Assembly: GCA_963840535.1 (NCBI GenBank) | Contig: CAWIZJ010000044.1 | Location: 1-64,000, forward strand | Origin: VAZQ01 sp963840535 | GTDB taxonomy: Bacteria; Pseudomonadota; Alphaproteobacteria; Rhizobiales; Xanthobacteraceae | Length of the DNA stretch: 64,000 nucleotides | Direction: 5' to 3' | Shown: in pieces, positions 17,458-26,231 of the stretch | How the letters are laid out: every line of letters begins with the position of its first letter | Numbering within the stretch: position 1 is the first letter of the stretch | Notes under the pieces: model-generated | Seen by the model: the letters and a program-made list of their open reading frames with translations, nothing else | Databases searched by the model: none | What the model was told of the DNA's origin: nothing | Translations under genes and position numbers: made by a program

Positions 17458-19371
17458 ATGCTTCGAGGTCTACGCACCGCCTCTCGCAACTGGCTCGGCA
17501 AGACGGTCATGGGCGTGGTCGTCGGCTTCCTGGTCATCAGCTTCGCGATCTGGGGGATCGGCGACGTCTTCCGCGGCTTCGGCCGCTCTACTGTCGCCAA
17601 GATCGGGCGCACCGAGATCACCGTCGACCAGTTCCGCACCATCTACAACGAGCGTCTGCAGCAGTATGCGAGGCAGCTCGGCCGCCCGATCGGCGCCGAG
17701 CAGGCGCGCGCGCTCGGGCTCGACCGCATGATCGTCGGGCAGATCGTCTCCGAGGCCATGCTCGACGAGCGCGCCCGTGCGCTGGGGCTTGCCGTCACCG
17801 ATGCCGAGGTCTCCCGACAGATCACCACCGATCCCTCGTTCCTGGGGCCAAACGGCCAGTTCGACCGCTTCCGTTTCGAGCAGACCATTCGCAATGCCGG
17901 CTACACCGAAGCGCGCTTCGTTGCCGAGCAGCGCCGGCGGATGATCCGGCGCCAGCTCGCCGGCACGATCGCGTCCGGATTGGAGGCGCCGAAGGCCCTG
18001 GTCGAGGCCGCCATGCGTTACCAGAACGAGCAGCGCTCGGTGGAATACTTGCTCGTCGAGGGCGCCCAGGCCGGCGATATTCCTGCCCCCACGCCGGAGC
18101 AGCTCGCCAAGTATTTCGAGGAGCGCAAGCCGATGTTCCGGGCGCCGGAATACCGCAAGCTCGTGAGCGTCGCCCTGATTCCGAACGAGCTGGCGCGCTG
18201 GATCGAGACCTCCGATACGGACCTCAAGCGCATCTACGATGAGCGGCGCGCGCGCTACGTCACGCCCGAGCGCCGCCACGTCCTGCAGGTCGATTTTCCC
18301 AGCGCCGAGGTGGCGCGCGAGGCGGCGGAGCGGATCGCCAAGGGCACCACCTTCGCGGAGGTCGCCAGGCAGCTCGGAAAGACCGACAAGGACATCGACC
18401 TGGGCACCCTGTCCAAAGCCGCCATGATCGACCGCGCCGTGGCGGACGCCGCCTTCGTTCTCAAGGAGGGCGAGGTCAGCGCGCCGGTGCAAGGGCGGTT
18501 CGGAACGGTGCTGGTGCAGGTGCTCAAGATCGAGCCCGAGAAGGTCCGCTCGTTGGAGGAGATTTCCGGCGAGCTCAAGCAGGAGCTCGCGGCCGCACGC
18601 GCCAAGAGCGAGGTCCAGGACCTCTACAACAAGCTCGAGGACGCGCGTTCGGAGGGAAAGACGCTGGTCGAGGCGGCCGAGATGCTCAAGCTCGAGGCGC
18701 GTACTTTCGAGGCGGTCGACCGCTCCGGGCGCGATCCCGCCGGCCAGCTCGTCACCGGCCTGCCCGATCCGCAGCGCGTGCTGGCCGCGGCCTTTACGAC
18801 CGAGATCGGCGTCGAGCGCGACCCGATGCAGCTGCAGGACGGCTTCGTCTGGTTCGACGTCGCCGCCATCACGCCCTCGCGCGAGCGCACGCTCGAGGAG
18901 GTGAAGGGGCAGGTCGAGCAGCGCTGGCGCGAGCAGGAGATCGCGACCCGCATCGAGGCCAAGGCGGGCGAGATCCTCGACAAGCTGAAGGCGGGATCCA
19001 CCTTCGCCGAAGTTGCGACGGCCGACGGACTGAAGGTGGAAACCGCAACCGGGCTCAAGCGCGGCCAGGCCTCCGGACCATTCTCGGCGACCACGCTCGA
19101 TGCGGTGTTCCGGGTCGCCAAGGACGCGGTCGGCAAGGCCGAGGCGGCTCAGGCGGGCGAGCAGGTCGTGTTCCGTGTCACCGATATCGTGGTGCCGGCG
19201 CTGGAGGGTGCCTCGGAAGACGCCAAGCGCCTTGCCGACACGCTCAATCGCGGCATCTCCGAGGACATGTTCGCGGAATACATCGCGCGGCTCGAAACCG
19301 AGATTGGTGTCACTTTCAATCAGAGCGCGCTGAACCAGGTCATCAGCGGCGGGGCGGTCGACACCAACTGA
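17458..19371 (+). CDS. Periplasmic SurA/PpiD-type peptidyl-prolyl isomerase
   Basis: A 637-residue membrane-anchored foldase with PpiD architecture. It has a short cytoplasmic head (MLRGLRTASRNWLGK), one transmembrane helix (about 14-36, TVMGVVVGFLVISFAIWGIGD), then a long periplasmic chain with an N-terminal chaperone-like helical domain and a parvulin-like domain near 260-360 (RRHVLQVDFPS...TTFAEVARQLGKTDKDIDLG). It helps outer-membrane and exported proteins fold, which fits BamA elsewhere in the window. A much longer in-frame opening reaching back to 16471 was discarded because it is antisense to tpiA. trpE starts seven bases after its stop. Confidence 0.9.
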   Translation: MLRGLRTASRNWLGKTVMGVVVGFLVISFAIWGIGDVFRGFGRSTVAKIGRTEITVDQFRTIYNERLQQYARQLGRPIGAEQARALGLDRMIVGQIVSEAMLDERARALGLAVTDAEVSRQITTDPSFLGPNGQFDRFRFEQTIRNAGYTEARFVAEQRRRMIRRQLAGTIASGLEAPKALVEAAMRYQNEQRSVEYLLVEGAQAGDIPAPTPEQLAKYFEERKPMFRAPEYRKLVSVALIPNELARWIETSDTDLKRIYDERRARYVTPERRHVLQVDFPSAEVAREAAERIAKGTTFAEVARQLGKTDKDIDLGTLSKAAMIDRAVADAAFVLKEGEVSAPVQGRFGTVLVQVLKIEPEKVRSLEEISGELKQELAAARAKSEVQDLYNKLEDARSEGKTLVEAAEMLKLEARTFEAVDRSGRDPAGQLVTGLPDPQRVLAAAFTTEIGVERDPMQLQDGFVWFDVAAITPSRERTLEEVKGQVEQRWREQEIATRIEAKAGEILDKLKAGSTFAEVATADGLKVETATGLKRGQASGPFSATTLDAVFRVAKDAVGKAEAAQAGEQVVFRVTDIVVPALEGASEDAKRLADTLNRGISEDMFAEYIARLETEIGVTFNQSALNQVISGGAVDTN

Positions 19372-19377
19372 TCAGCC

Positions 19378-20895
19378 ATGCAGATCGAGCCGCAGCCATC
19401 CGCGTTCGGCAAGCGCTACGCGCGGGGTGAGGCCCAGGTGGTCTGGACCACGCTGGTCTCCGACCTCGAGACGCCGGTGTCGGCCTTCCTCAAGATCGCG
19501 GACGGGCGGCCGATGAGCATTCTACTGGAATCGGTCGAGGGTGGTGCGGTGCGCGGGCGCTACTCGATCATCGGGCTCAACCCCGATCTGATCTGGCGCA
19601 CGGTCGCGGGACGGGCCGAGATCAATCGCCGGGCACTTCAGGCACGCGACGCCTTCACGCCCTGCAACGAGGCGCCGCTTATTGCGCTGCGCGACCTGAT
19701 CGCGGAGAGCCGCATCGAGCTGCCCGACACGCTGCCGCCGATGGCGGCCGGCATTTTCGGGTATCTGGGCTACGACATGGTGCGGCTGATGGAGAAGCTG
19801 CCGACGCCCAATCCCGACCCGATCGGGATTCCGGACGCATTGCTGGTGCGGCCCACCATCGTCGTCGTCTTCGACGCGGTCAAGGATACCATCACGGTGG
19901 TCACGCCGGTGCGACCCGACAACGCGGTGTCTGCCGATACCGCCTTCATGCGTGCGGGCGAGCGGCTTTCCGCCGTCATCGACGCGCTCGACGCGCCGCT
20001 GGCGCACACGCCGCCCGGCACCAAGGCGGGGCCACTCACGGTGTGGCCCTCCTCCAACACGGCGCCGGCCGAATACGAACGCATGGTCAACGCCGCCAAG
20101 GAATACATTGCTGCCGGTGATGTGTTTCAAGTGGTATTGTCGCAGCGGTTCGAGGCGCCGTTCGACCTGCCGCCGTTCTCGCTCTACCGGGCGCTGCGGC
20201 GAGTCAATCCGGCGCCTTTCCTCTATTTTCTCGACCTCGGGGGCTTCTCCATCGCGGGCTCGAGCCCGGAGATCCTGGTTCGGGTGCGGGAGGGCACGGT
20301 GACCATCCGGCCGCTGGCCGGCACGCGGCCGCGTGGCGCAACCGCGCACGAGGACAAGGCGCTGGAGAGCGAGCTCCTCGCCGACGAGAAGGAGCGCGCC
20401 GAGCATCTCATGCTGCTCGACCTCGGCCGCAACGACGTGGGTCGGGTCTCGCGCATCGCCACGGTCAAGGTCACCGACCAGTTCCTCATCGAGCGCTTCA
20501 GCCAGGTGATGCACATCGTGTCCAATGTCGAGGGCAAGCTCGATACCAGGTACGACGCGCTCGATGCGCTCGCCGCGGGCTTTCCCGCCGGCACCGTCTC
20601 CGGCGCTCCCAAGGTGCGGGCGATGGAGATCATCGACGAGCTGGAGAAGGAGAAGCGCGGGCTCTATGCCGGCTCGGTCGGCTATTTCTCGGCAGCGGGC
20701 GAACTCGACAGCTGCATCGTGCTGCGCACCGCATTGATCAAGAACGGCATCATGTACGTGCAGGCCGGCGCCGGCATCGTCGCCGATTCCAATCCCAAGT
20801 CCGAGCAGCAGGAATGCGTCGATAAGGCCAAGGCCCTGTTTCGCGCCGCCGAGGAAGCCAAGCGCTTCGCGAGCGCGGTGCGGCGCGGACAGTAG
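19378..20895 (+). CDS. trpE: Anthranilate synthase component I
   Basis: TrpE turns chorismate plus ammonia into anthranilate, the first step to tryptophan; TrpG (30537) supplies the ammonia. The protein of 505 residues is intact. It shows the Trp-feedback element LLESVEGG near the N-terminus and the chorismate-binding core: DVFQVVLSQRFE, SSPEILVRV, PLAGTRPRGA, LLADEKERAEHLMLLDLGRND, FPAGTVSGAPKVRAMEIID and GSVGYFSAAGELDSCI. It directly follows the PpiD-like gene. The subunit genes trpE and trpG are about 9.6 kb apart here. Confidence 0.97.
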   Translation: MQIEPQPSAFGKRYARGEAQVVWTTLVSDLETPVSAFLKIADGRPMSILLESVEGGAVRGRYSIIGLNPDLIWRTVAGRAEINRRALQARDAFTPCNEAPLIALRDLIAESRIELPDTLPPMAAGIFGYLGYDMVRLMEKLPTPNPDPIGIPDALLVRPTIVVVFDAVKDTITVVTPVRPDNAVSADTAFMRAGERLSAVIDALDAPLAHTPPGTKAGPLTVWPSSNTAPAEYERMVNAAKEYIAAGDVFQVVLSQRFEAPFDLPPFSLYRALRRVNPAPFLYFLDLGGFSIAGSSPEILVRVREGTVTIRPLAGTRPRGATAHEDKALESELLADEKERAEHLMLLDLGRNDVGRVSRIATVKVTDQFLIERFSQVMHIVSNVEGKLDTRYDALDALAAGFPAGTVSGAPKVRAMEIIDELEKEKRGLYAGSVGYFSAAGELDSCIVLRTALIKNGIMYVQAGAGIVADSNPKSEQQECVDKAKALFRAAEEAKRFASAVRRGQ

Positions 20896-21012
20896 CGCCG
20901 CCAGCCGGACGGCCGCCGCCGAAGCCGTCATGCTAGGCTGAGCCTGTCGGGCATCGTCGCCGCCCCCGTGGCAACACGGAAATGTTCATCTCATCGTGGG
21001 TGTCGAAGCGCC

Positions 21013-22038
21013 ATGCCACGTCGGTTCCCCTGGGCCTCGCTTCCCGACGGAGAGCTCCTGCAGCTGCGCCTGAAGGACCTCAAGGTCACGCTCGAAGGCA
21101 CCTGGCTCGAGCGCTGCCTCTCCGATCTCGACGAGGAGCTCGCGCAGCGGGGGCTGCGGGTGCAGCCGCACGCCTGGATCTCGAACGAGTGGTTCAGCCC
21201 CGACGACACACCGGGTATCGCCATTCCGTTCTACCTCGCGCATCCCCGCCTGATGCGGCTCGAGCGCAGGATGATCATCGACGTGGAAGGCGGCACGGTG
21301 CCGGAATGCATGCGCATCCTGCGCCACGAGGCCGGTCACGTGGTGCAGGTCGCCTACCAGCTGCAGCGCCGGCGGCGCTGGCAGGAGCTGTTCGGCCCCT
21401 CCTCCACGCGCTACCCCAGCTACTACCGCCCGAACCCGGCGAGCCGACGTTACGTCTATCACCTCCCGCTCTGGTACGCACAAAGCCACCCGGACGAGGA
21501 TTTCGCCGAGACCTTCGCGGTCTGGCTGACGCCGCGCGCCAACTGGCGCCGGCGCTATGAAGGATGGCCGGCCCTGAAGAAGCTCGAATACGTCGACGAG
21601 CTGATGGCCGAGCTCGCCGGCAGGAGGCCGGTGGTGACCGACAGGCTGCGCGTCGACCCGCTGAGCAAGCTGACGCAGACGCTGGCCGAGCACTACGAGA
21701 GGAAGCGCGCGCACTACGCGGTCGAGCATCCCAGGATCTACGATCGCGACCTGCGCCGCATTTTCTCAGACGACACGCGGCATCGCAGGTCGCCGGCGGC
21801 ATCCGCATTCCTGCGACGCAATCGCGCCAGGATCCGACGGATCGTCTCGAAATGGACGGGCGAGTATCAGCTGACACTCGACGCCGTCTTCGATGATATG
21901 ATCGGGCGCTGCCGCGAGCTGAAGCTGCGTGCGGTCGGCTCCGAGCGGCAGTTGCGCATGGAGTTCATCGTCCTGCTGACCGCGAAGACGGTGCACTCGC
22001 TCTACAGTCCGTCGCGACGACAGTGGCTCGCGCTATGA
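21013..22038 (+). CDS. Putative zinc-binding metallopeptidase
   Basis: A 341-residue protein with the zincin motif HEAGH (105-109) after an IIDVEGGTVPECMRILR strand, and an acidic DEDFAETFAVWLTP segment (161-174) placed where a third zinc ligand (Glu) is expected in gluzincin-like enzymes. No signal peptide is seen, so it is probably cytoplasmic. It matches the group annotated as putative zinc-binding metallo-peptidase. The ATG at 21013 (MPRRFPWASLPDG) fits the conserved start. The stop overlaps the ATG of the ATP-grasp gene as ATGA, so the two are coupled. No substrate is known to me. Confidence 0.82.
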   Translation: MPRRFPWASLPDGELLQLRLKDLKVTLEGTWLERCLSDLDEELAQRGLRVQPHAWISNEWFSPDDTPGIAIPFYLAHPRLMRLERRMIIDVEGGTVPECMRILRHEAGHVVQVAYQLQRRRRWQELFGPSSTRYPSYYRPNPASRRYVYHLPLWYAQSHPDEDFAETFAVWLTPRANWRRRYEGWPALKKLEYVDELMAELAGRRPVVTDRLRVDPLSKLTQTLAEHYERKRAHYAVEHPRIYDRDLRRIFSDDTRHRRSPAASAFLRRNRARIRRIVSKWTGEYQLTLDAVFDDMIGRCRELKLRAVGSERQLRMEFIVLLTAKTVHSLYSPSRRQWLAL

Positions 22039-23066
22039 AGCGTCTTCGCGTTCTCGTGCTGCTGCATCCGGAGCTGGTGCCGCCCGACTCGCTCGACGGC
22101 TTGGGCGAACGGGAAATCAACGAGGTGAAGACCGAATACGACGTGGTGAGCACGCTGCGCGCGGCCGGGCACGTCGTGCGGCCGCTCGGCGTGCAGCACG
22201 AGCTCAAGCCGATCCGCGACGAGGTGGAGAGCTGGAAGCCCGACGTGGTGTTCAACCTGCTCGAGCAGTTCCACGGCGAGGCCGTCTACGACCAGAACGT
22301 GGCGAGCCTCCTCGAGCTGCTGCGCATACCCTATACCGGCTGCAATCCGCGCGGGCTGGTGCTGGCGCGCGGCAAGGATCTCTCGAAGAAGCTGCTGACC
22401 TATCATCGCATTCCATTGCCGGCATTCGCCGTGTTCCCGATGCGGCGGAAGATCAGGCGCCCGCCGCGGCTCACCCTTCCGCTCATCGTCAAGAGTCTGA
22501 GCGAGGATGCGTCCTACGGGATCGCGCAGGCGTCGGTGGTCGACAGCGACGACAAGCTCGCCGAGCGCGTGACCTTCATCCACGAGAAGATCGGCACCGC
22601 GGCCATCGCCGAGCAGTACATCGAGGGCCGCGAGCTCTATGTCGGCGTGCTCGGCAACGAGCGGCTGCGCGTCTTCTCGATCTGGGAGCTCGATTTCGGG
22701 GCCATGGCGGAAGGCAACTGGCCGATCGCCACCGAGCGGGTCAAGCACAACGTCGAGTACCAGGAGCGCCGCGGCATCAATGTCGGGCCGGCAAAGGACC
22801 TCCCGCCGCAGCTCGCCGCCGCCATCAAGCGCGTCGCCAAGCGCATCTATCGCACCCTCGAGCTCGACGGCTATGCCCGCATCGACTTCCGTCTCTCGGC
22901 CGATGGCATCCCCTACTACATCGAGGCCAACCCCAATCCCGAGATCGCCCGTATCGAGGAGTTCGCCTCGGCCGCGCAGCACGACGGGTTGGGATATCCC
23001 GACCTGCTGAACCGGATCCTGGCGCTGGGCATCAGCCGGGCATCGCCGGCGGGACCCGTCTCGTAG
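22035..23066 (+). CDS. ATP-grasp ligase, D-Ala-D-Ala ligase-like
   Basis: A 343-residue ATP-grasp enzyme. The N-terminal domain holds VVFNLLEQFHGEAVYDQNVASLLEL and IPYTGCNPRGLVLARGKDLSKK; the ATP-grasp core holds LPLIVKSLSEDASYGI, AEQYIEGRELYVGVLGN, and the Mg/ATP-binding end LDGYARIDFRLSADG with YYIEANPNPEIA. It is related to D-alanine-D-alanine ligase but lacks a cell-wall gene context. These enzymes form peptide-like carboxylate-amine bonds. Coupling to a metallopeptidase suggests one makes and the other trims or hydrolyses the same small peptide; that is inference. Confidence 0.85.
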   Translation: MKRLRVLVLLHPELVPPDSLDGLGEREINEVKTEYDVVSTLRAAGHVVRPLGVQHELKPIRDEVESWKPDVVFNLLEQFHGEAVYDQNVASLLELLRIPYTGCNPRGLVLARGKDLSKKLLTYHRIPLPAFAVFPMRRKIRRPPRLTLPLIVKSLSEDASYGIAQASVVDSDDKLAERVTFIHEKIGTAAIAEQYIEGRELYVGVLGNERLRVFSIWELDFGAMAEGNWPIATERVKHNVEYQERRGINVGPAKDLPPQLAAAIKRVAKRIYRTLELDGYARIDFRLSADGIPYYIEANPNPEIARIEEFASAAQHDGLGYPDLLNRILALGISRASPAGPVS

Positions 23067-23119
23067 TTTTCTTACGGTCCGCAGCAGTCGCAGCTCCCGG
23101 AGACCGTATGTGGAGGTTG

Positions 23120-23648
23120 TCACCTGTTTCGGGCGTCCCGGGCTGCTTGGGAATTCTTCGTTGCTTGTGACACGCTGCCGATCTTGCCGGGAGGCACCCT
23201 TGTTCGCCGCCGTTGACTTCGGCAGGGCACGCATGCCTTCGCTGGCGGTGTCACCGGTCGACGGCCGCGGAGGAAACTGAGCCGCCCGACGCATGGCCAG
23301 GGCGCGGCGTGCCGCTTCGACATGCACGGTCCGCGCCTCCAGCTTCTGTATGCGGCCGATCTCCTTGTTCACGCGCTTGAGCGCAGCGGCGAATATCTGT
23401 TTGCGCTGCAACGGATGCTCCGCTGTACCGGGAAAGCTTCCGCCTCTCGGCGCGCCTTTCCCGCGCATCTCCCGGCGCTTCTCGCGCGCGAGAGTGCGTT
23501 CCTTGTCGCGCATATCGCGCAGCCGCCGGCGCAGTTCCTTCAGGTCACCGAGCCCCATGCCATAAATCCCGGGATGGTGGCTGCAGAGGACCATCTCATG
23601 CTCGTCATGGCTGAGAATACTGCGCTCGAACTTGCAGGGTATGGACAT
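23120..23648 (-). CDS. Charged coiled-coil hypothetical protein, one frame break
   Basis: A protein of about 177 residues starting MSIPCKFERSIL, seven bases after a strong AGGAGGAG ribosome-binding site. Its body is a basic, helix-rich segment (LGDLKELRRRLRDMRDKERTL, then KRREMRGKG and LQRKQIFAAALKRVNKEIGR) with the marker GGSFPGTAEHPL. The tail reads VPPGKIGSVSQATKNSQAARDARNR (shown in parts: VPPGKIGSV, SQATKNSQ), reached only by changing frame near 23200. Proteins of this look recur in Bradyrhizobium-type genomes without a function, as far as I recall. A nucleic-acid-binding role is possible given the charge. It is convergent with the ATP-grasp gene. Confidence 0.65.
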
Positions 23649-23800
23649 GGGGCGACTCCTCCTGTCATCAGCCGGGGTCGGCGACCGCAGACTAGGTGGA
23701 TGCGCGCGAAAGTCGATAGTCCTATTCCTCCGCTGATCGAACCATGCTGTAATATTTTGCTTTGCGCTTGCGACGTGATCGAATAGCTCACGCCTAGCCC

Positions 23801-23922
23801 GCATTCCGATCGACTTGAGGCACAAATCTGGGCGGTCATCATCCGCGTAAGAGTAGCCCCCACCGCCGAAGCATGCCACGTGCGGTGATTACTGGATGCC
23901 CGCGTTCGCGGGCATGACGACG
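23801..23922 (+). repeat. Dispersed repeat, copy A (shortened)
   Basis: This stretch of about 122 bases is nearly identical to 26232-26363 and in the same orientation. It contains the palindrome ATGCCCGC-gttc-GCGGGCAT (23896-23915). It lacks about 13 bases that complete a second palindrome in copy B. The two copies flank the LLM monooxygenase and the toxin-antitoxin pair. Confidence 0.9.
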
Positions 23923-23971
23923 GGAGATCGGTTCAATTCGACCGGAACGCGATGTAGCCCGCCCGTTGCTT

Positions 23972-25306
23972 CTATGCGCCCGGCCCCGGAATCGGCATAC
24001 CCAGATTCTCGCGCAAGGTTCCGCCAGCGTAGTCCTTGCGAAACAGGCCCCGGCGCTGCAGCTCGGGCACCACGAAGCGCACGAAGTCCTCGTAGCTGCC
24101 CGGAACGTGGGTTGCGGATACGACGAAGCCGTCGCAGGCACGCTCGACGAACCATTGCTCCAGATGGTCGGCGATCTCGCGCGGGCCGCCGACCACCGGG
24201 TCGTGCACGCGGCCACGGCCGCTGAAGTCGATGAACTCGCGCACCGTCGGGTTCTTGTTGCCGCTCGCGCGCACCACCCGGTCGCGGATCGCCTGCAGCC
24301 CTGAGATCTGTGCCATCTCCTCGTCACTGAAGGGCTCGTCCATACCCTTCGACGCAAAATCGAAGTTGAGCGCTTCGGAGAGCAGCGACAGGGCATCGAT
24401 CTCGAGAGCGAGCTTGTCGATCAGCGCCCACTTGTCCTCCGCCTCCGCCCTGGTGGCGCCGGCGACCGTATTGACCAGCTGGGTGATCACCACGTGCTCG
24501 GGATCGCGGCCGCATTGATCCACCGCAACCTTGAATTCCGCATAGTCGCGCTTGCCCGCCGCGACGTTGGGGTAGACCACGAAGATCAGCTCGCCCCACT
24601 GCGCGCCGAAGCGCCGCCCGCGCCCGCTCTGGCCGGCCTGGATGATGACGGGATGGCCCTGTGGCGACCGCGGCACGGTGAACGGCCCGCGCGAGCGGAA
24701 GAAGCGGCCGTCATGATCGAGACGACGGACCTTGTCCGGATGGGCGAACAGGCCGCTCGCCCTGTCCTGCACGATGGCACCGTTCTCCCAGCTGTCCCAA
24801 TGCCCGAGCACGACCGTCATGAACTCGTCGGCACGATCGTAGCGCTCGTCGTGGGCGACGACCTGCGCGCGGCCCATGTTACGGGCCTCACCGTCGTTGA
24901 GCGAGGTGACGACATTCCAGGCCGCGCGTCCCGCGGTCATGAGGTCGAGCGTGGCGAACACACGCGCCACGTGGAACGGCTCGTAGTAGCTGGTCGAATA
25001 GGTGGCGCCCAGCCCGAGCCGCTCGGTCGCCATGCCCATGACCGTGAGCACGGTCACTGCGTCGAGCTTCACGCAGCGGATGCCATGCTTCACCGTGTGA
25101 GCGTGGTCGTGCCCGTAGATGTCCGGCATCGACAGCCGATCGTCGAAGAACCCGAGGTGGAATTTCCCTTCCTCCAGCACCCGGCCGACGTGCCGATAGT
25201 ACTCTGCCGACCACGTGTCGGTGCGCGAGAGCGGGTGGCGCCATGAGCTCGGAAAGTTGGTGCAGTTCTGCGCCTGCAGAAAGGCGACCAGGGTCATCTG
25301 GCGCAT
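23972..25306 (-). CDS. LLM-class flavin monooxygenase (NtaA/SnaA/DszA type)
   Basis: An intact 444-residue luciferase-like two-component monooxygenase that would use FMNH2 from a separate reductase. Family landmarks are WRHPLSRTD near the start, FHLGFFDDRLSMP, GLGATYSTSYYEPFHVAR, TAGRAAWNVVTSLNDGEARNMG, FFRSRGPFTVPRSPQGHPVI IQAG (in parts), AQWGELIFVVYP, VGGPREIADHLEQWF and the end YAGGTLRENLGMP. This family oxidises chelators, sulfur heterocycles and similar xenobiotics; the substrate here is unknown. No reductase is adjacent. It lies between two direct repeats together with VapBC. Confidence 0.9.
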   Translation of the reverse strand: MRQMTLVAFLQAQNCTNFPSSWRHPLSRTDTWSAEYYRHVGRVLEEGKFHLGFFDDRLSMPDIYGHDHAHTVKHGIRCVKLDAVTVLTVMGMATERLGLGATYSTSYYEPFHVARVFATLDLMTAGRAAWNVVTSLNDGEARNMGRAQVVAHDERYDRADEFMTVVLGHWDSWENGAIVQDRASGLFAHPDKVRRLDHDGRFFRSRGPFTVPRSPQGHPVIIQAGQSGRGRRFGAQWGELIFVVYPNVAAGKRDYAEFKVAVDQCGRDPEHVVITQLVNTVAGATRAEAEDKWALIDKLALEIDALSLLSEALNFDFASKGMDEPFSDEEMAQISGLQAIRDRVVRASGNKNPTVREFIDFSGRGRVHDPVVGGPREIADHLEQWFVERACDGFVVSATHVPGSYEDFVRFVVPELQRRGLFRKDYAGGTLRENLGMPIPGPGA

Positions 25307-25338
25307 GGGACGAAGATCCTTTGATGCATTCCGGCCAA

Positions 25339-25854
25339 TCAACCACGTCGCTCGGATCGCATGATCTCGGCAATCGCTCCAGCCGAGAGCGGCATGCGGA
25401 TCGACTTCGTCGAGCCGTATGCGTGCAAGAGGTTCGACCACGGATCGAACGCCGGCACTCCGGCCGAAACGAACTCGCTTGTATCGCGCGTGACGACCAC
25501 CAAGTCTTCCAGTGCAGCAATTGCAGCAATGAGCAAATCCGGTTGTCCGAAAGTATGACCGCGCCTTTGTCCTTCGACCGCCATCGTCTTCCAACGAAGA
25601 ATGGTGTCCTCTGTAACGGCGAGGACGCGCCCTGCAAAGAGCGGCCGCAGGATCCGATCGAGCCACAGGCGGATATCGGCACGCCGGACCGGGTCGTCGA
25701 GTTGCTCGATGCCAAATCGGATTTCAGCGAACGTAATTTCTGTGGTGAAGAGTGCGTCACCGGGTTGCGCGGCAACGAACTCGGCGACACTGGGCGTTGG
25801 CCTTGGTTTCCGCAACTCGGATACGACGTTGGTATCGAGGAGCCAACCTCTCAC
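25339..25854 (-). CDS. vapC: VapC-type PIN-domain toxin
   Basis: A PIN-domain ribonuclease of 171 residues. The acidic catalytic set is present: Asp7 in WLLDTNVVSEL, Glu44 in ITFAEIRFGIE, Asp106 in GQPDLLIAAIA and Asp124 in VVTRDTSEF. Family members cut RNA, often initiator tRNA or rRNA, when free of the antitoxin. The C-terminus runs some 30 residues past the usual end of such proteins. The start overlaps the antitoxin stop by four bases, the classic toxin-antitoxin layout. Confidence 0.9.
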   Translation of the reverse strand: MRGWLLDTNVVSELRKPRPTPSVAEFVAAQPGDALFTTEITFAEIRFGIEQLDDPVRRADIRLWLDRILRPLFAGRVLAVTEDTILRWKTMAVEGQRRGHTFGQPDLLIAAIAALEDLVVVTRDTSEFVSAGVPAFDPWSNLLHAYGSTKSIRMPLSAGAIAEIMRSERRG

Positions 25855-26147
25855 AGACCCGCGTCTCTTACCGGGGCCTTGATGGTCTTGCGCTCGAATT
25901 CCACATTGGCGAGCGGCGAGCCCGCCAGCGCGGCGACAATGTCGCGGCCAGAGATCGGCTTCTGCATGCGGTCGAATTCGTCTGCCCGCACCACCACGAC
26001 TGCGTCCCGGCCATGCAGAGTGACCCGCTGCGGCCCGCGTTGTTGAGCTTGGCGCACGAGTTCACTCAACCGCGCCTTGGCCTCCTGCAGGCCCCAACTG
26101 TTCCCTTGCCGTGACCGACCAGCTTTCGCGCGTCTGTTCGACTTCAT
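25851..26147 (-). CDS. Phd/YefM-family antitoxin
   Basis: A 98-residue antitoxin with the Phd fold in its middle: WGLQEAKARLSELVRQAQQRGPQRVTLHGRDAVVVVRADEFDRM (given here as landmarks WGLQEAKARLSEL and VTLHGRDAVVVV). It should bind operator DNA through the N-terminal half and neutralise the PIN toxin through the C-terminal half (NVEFERKTIKAPVRDAGL). Its ATG follows a GAGGA ribosome-binding site and a good promoter. The N-terminal KSNRRAKAGRSRQ stretch is a basic extension. Confidence 0.88.
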   Translation of the reverse strand: MKSNRRAKAGRSRQGNSWGLQEAKARLSELVRQAQQRGPQRVTLHGRDAVVVVRADEFDRMQKPISGRDIVAALAGSPLANVEFERKTIKAPVRDAGL

Positions 26148-26176
26148 GTTCCTCAGGATTTCTAGTCGTTGTGACC

Positions 26177-26206
26177 ATTTTATCCCCTAAGTTCGACTGG
26201 CGTCAA
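26177..26206 (-). promoter_or_regulatory. Promoter of the toxin-antitoxin operon
   Basis: On the minus strand TTGACG is followed after 18 bases by TAAAAT, about 30 bases ahead of the antitoxin start. The local DNA is AT-rich compared with its surroundings. Such operons are usually autorepressed at this point. Confidence 0.6.
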
Positions 26207-26231
26207 TACTATTTGACTTGCGCACTAGAGC

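Noticed and set aside
22002..23119. Minus-strand continuation of the coiled-coil protein frame (625 codons in total)
   Set aside because: It is antisense to the ATP-grasp gene. The true end of the coiled-coil protein is at 23120 after a frame change.
23041..23119. Terminator between the convergent ATP-grasp and coiled-coil genes
   Set aside because: TACGGTC and GACCGTA are complementary but 20 bases apart with no T-run on either strand, so the evidence is too weak.
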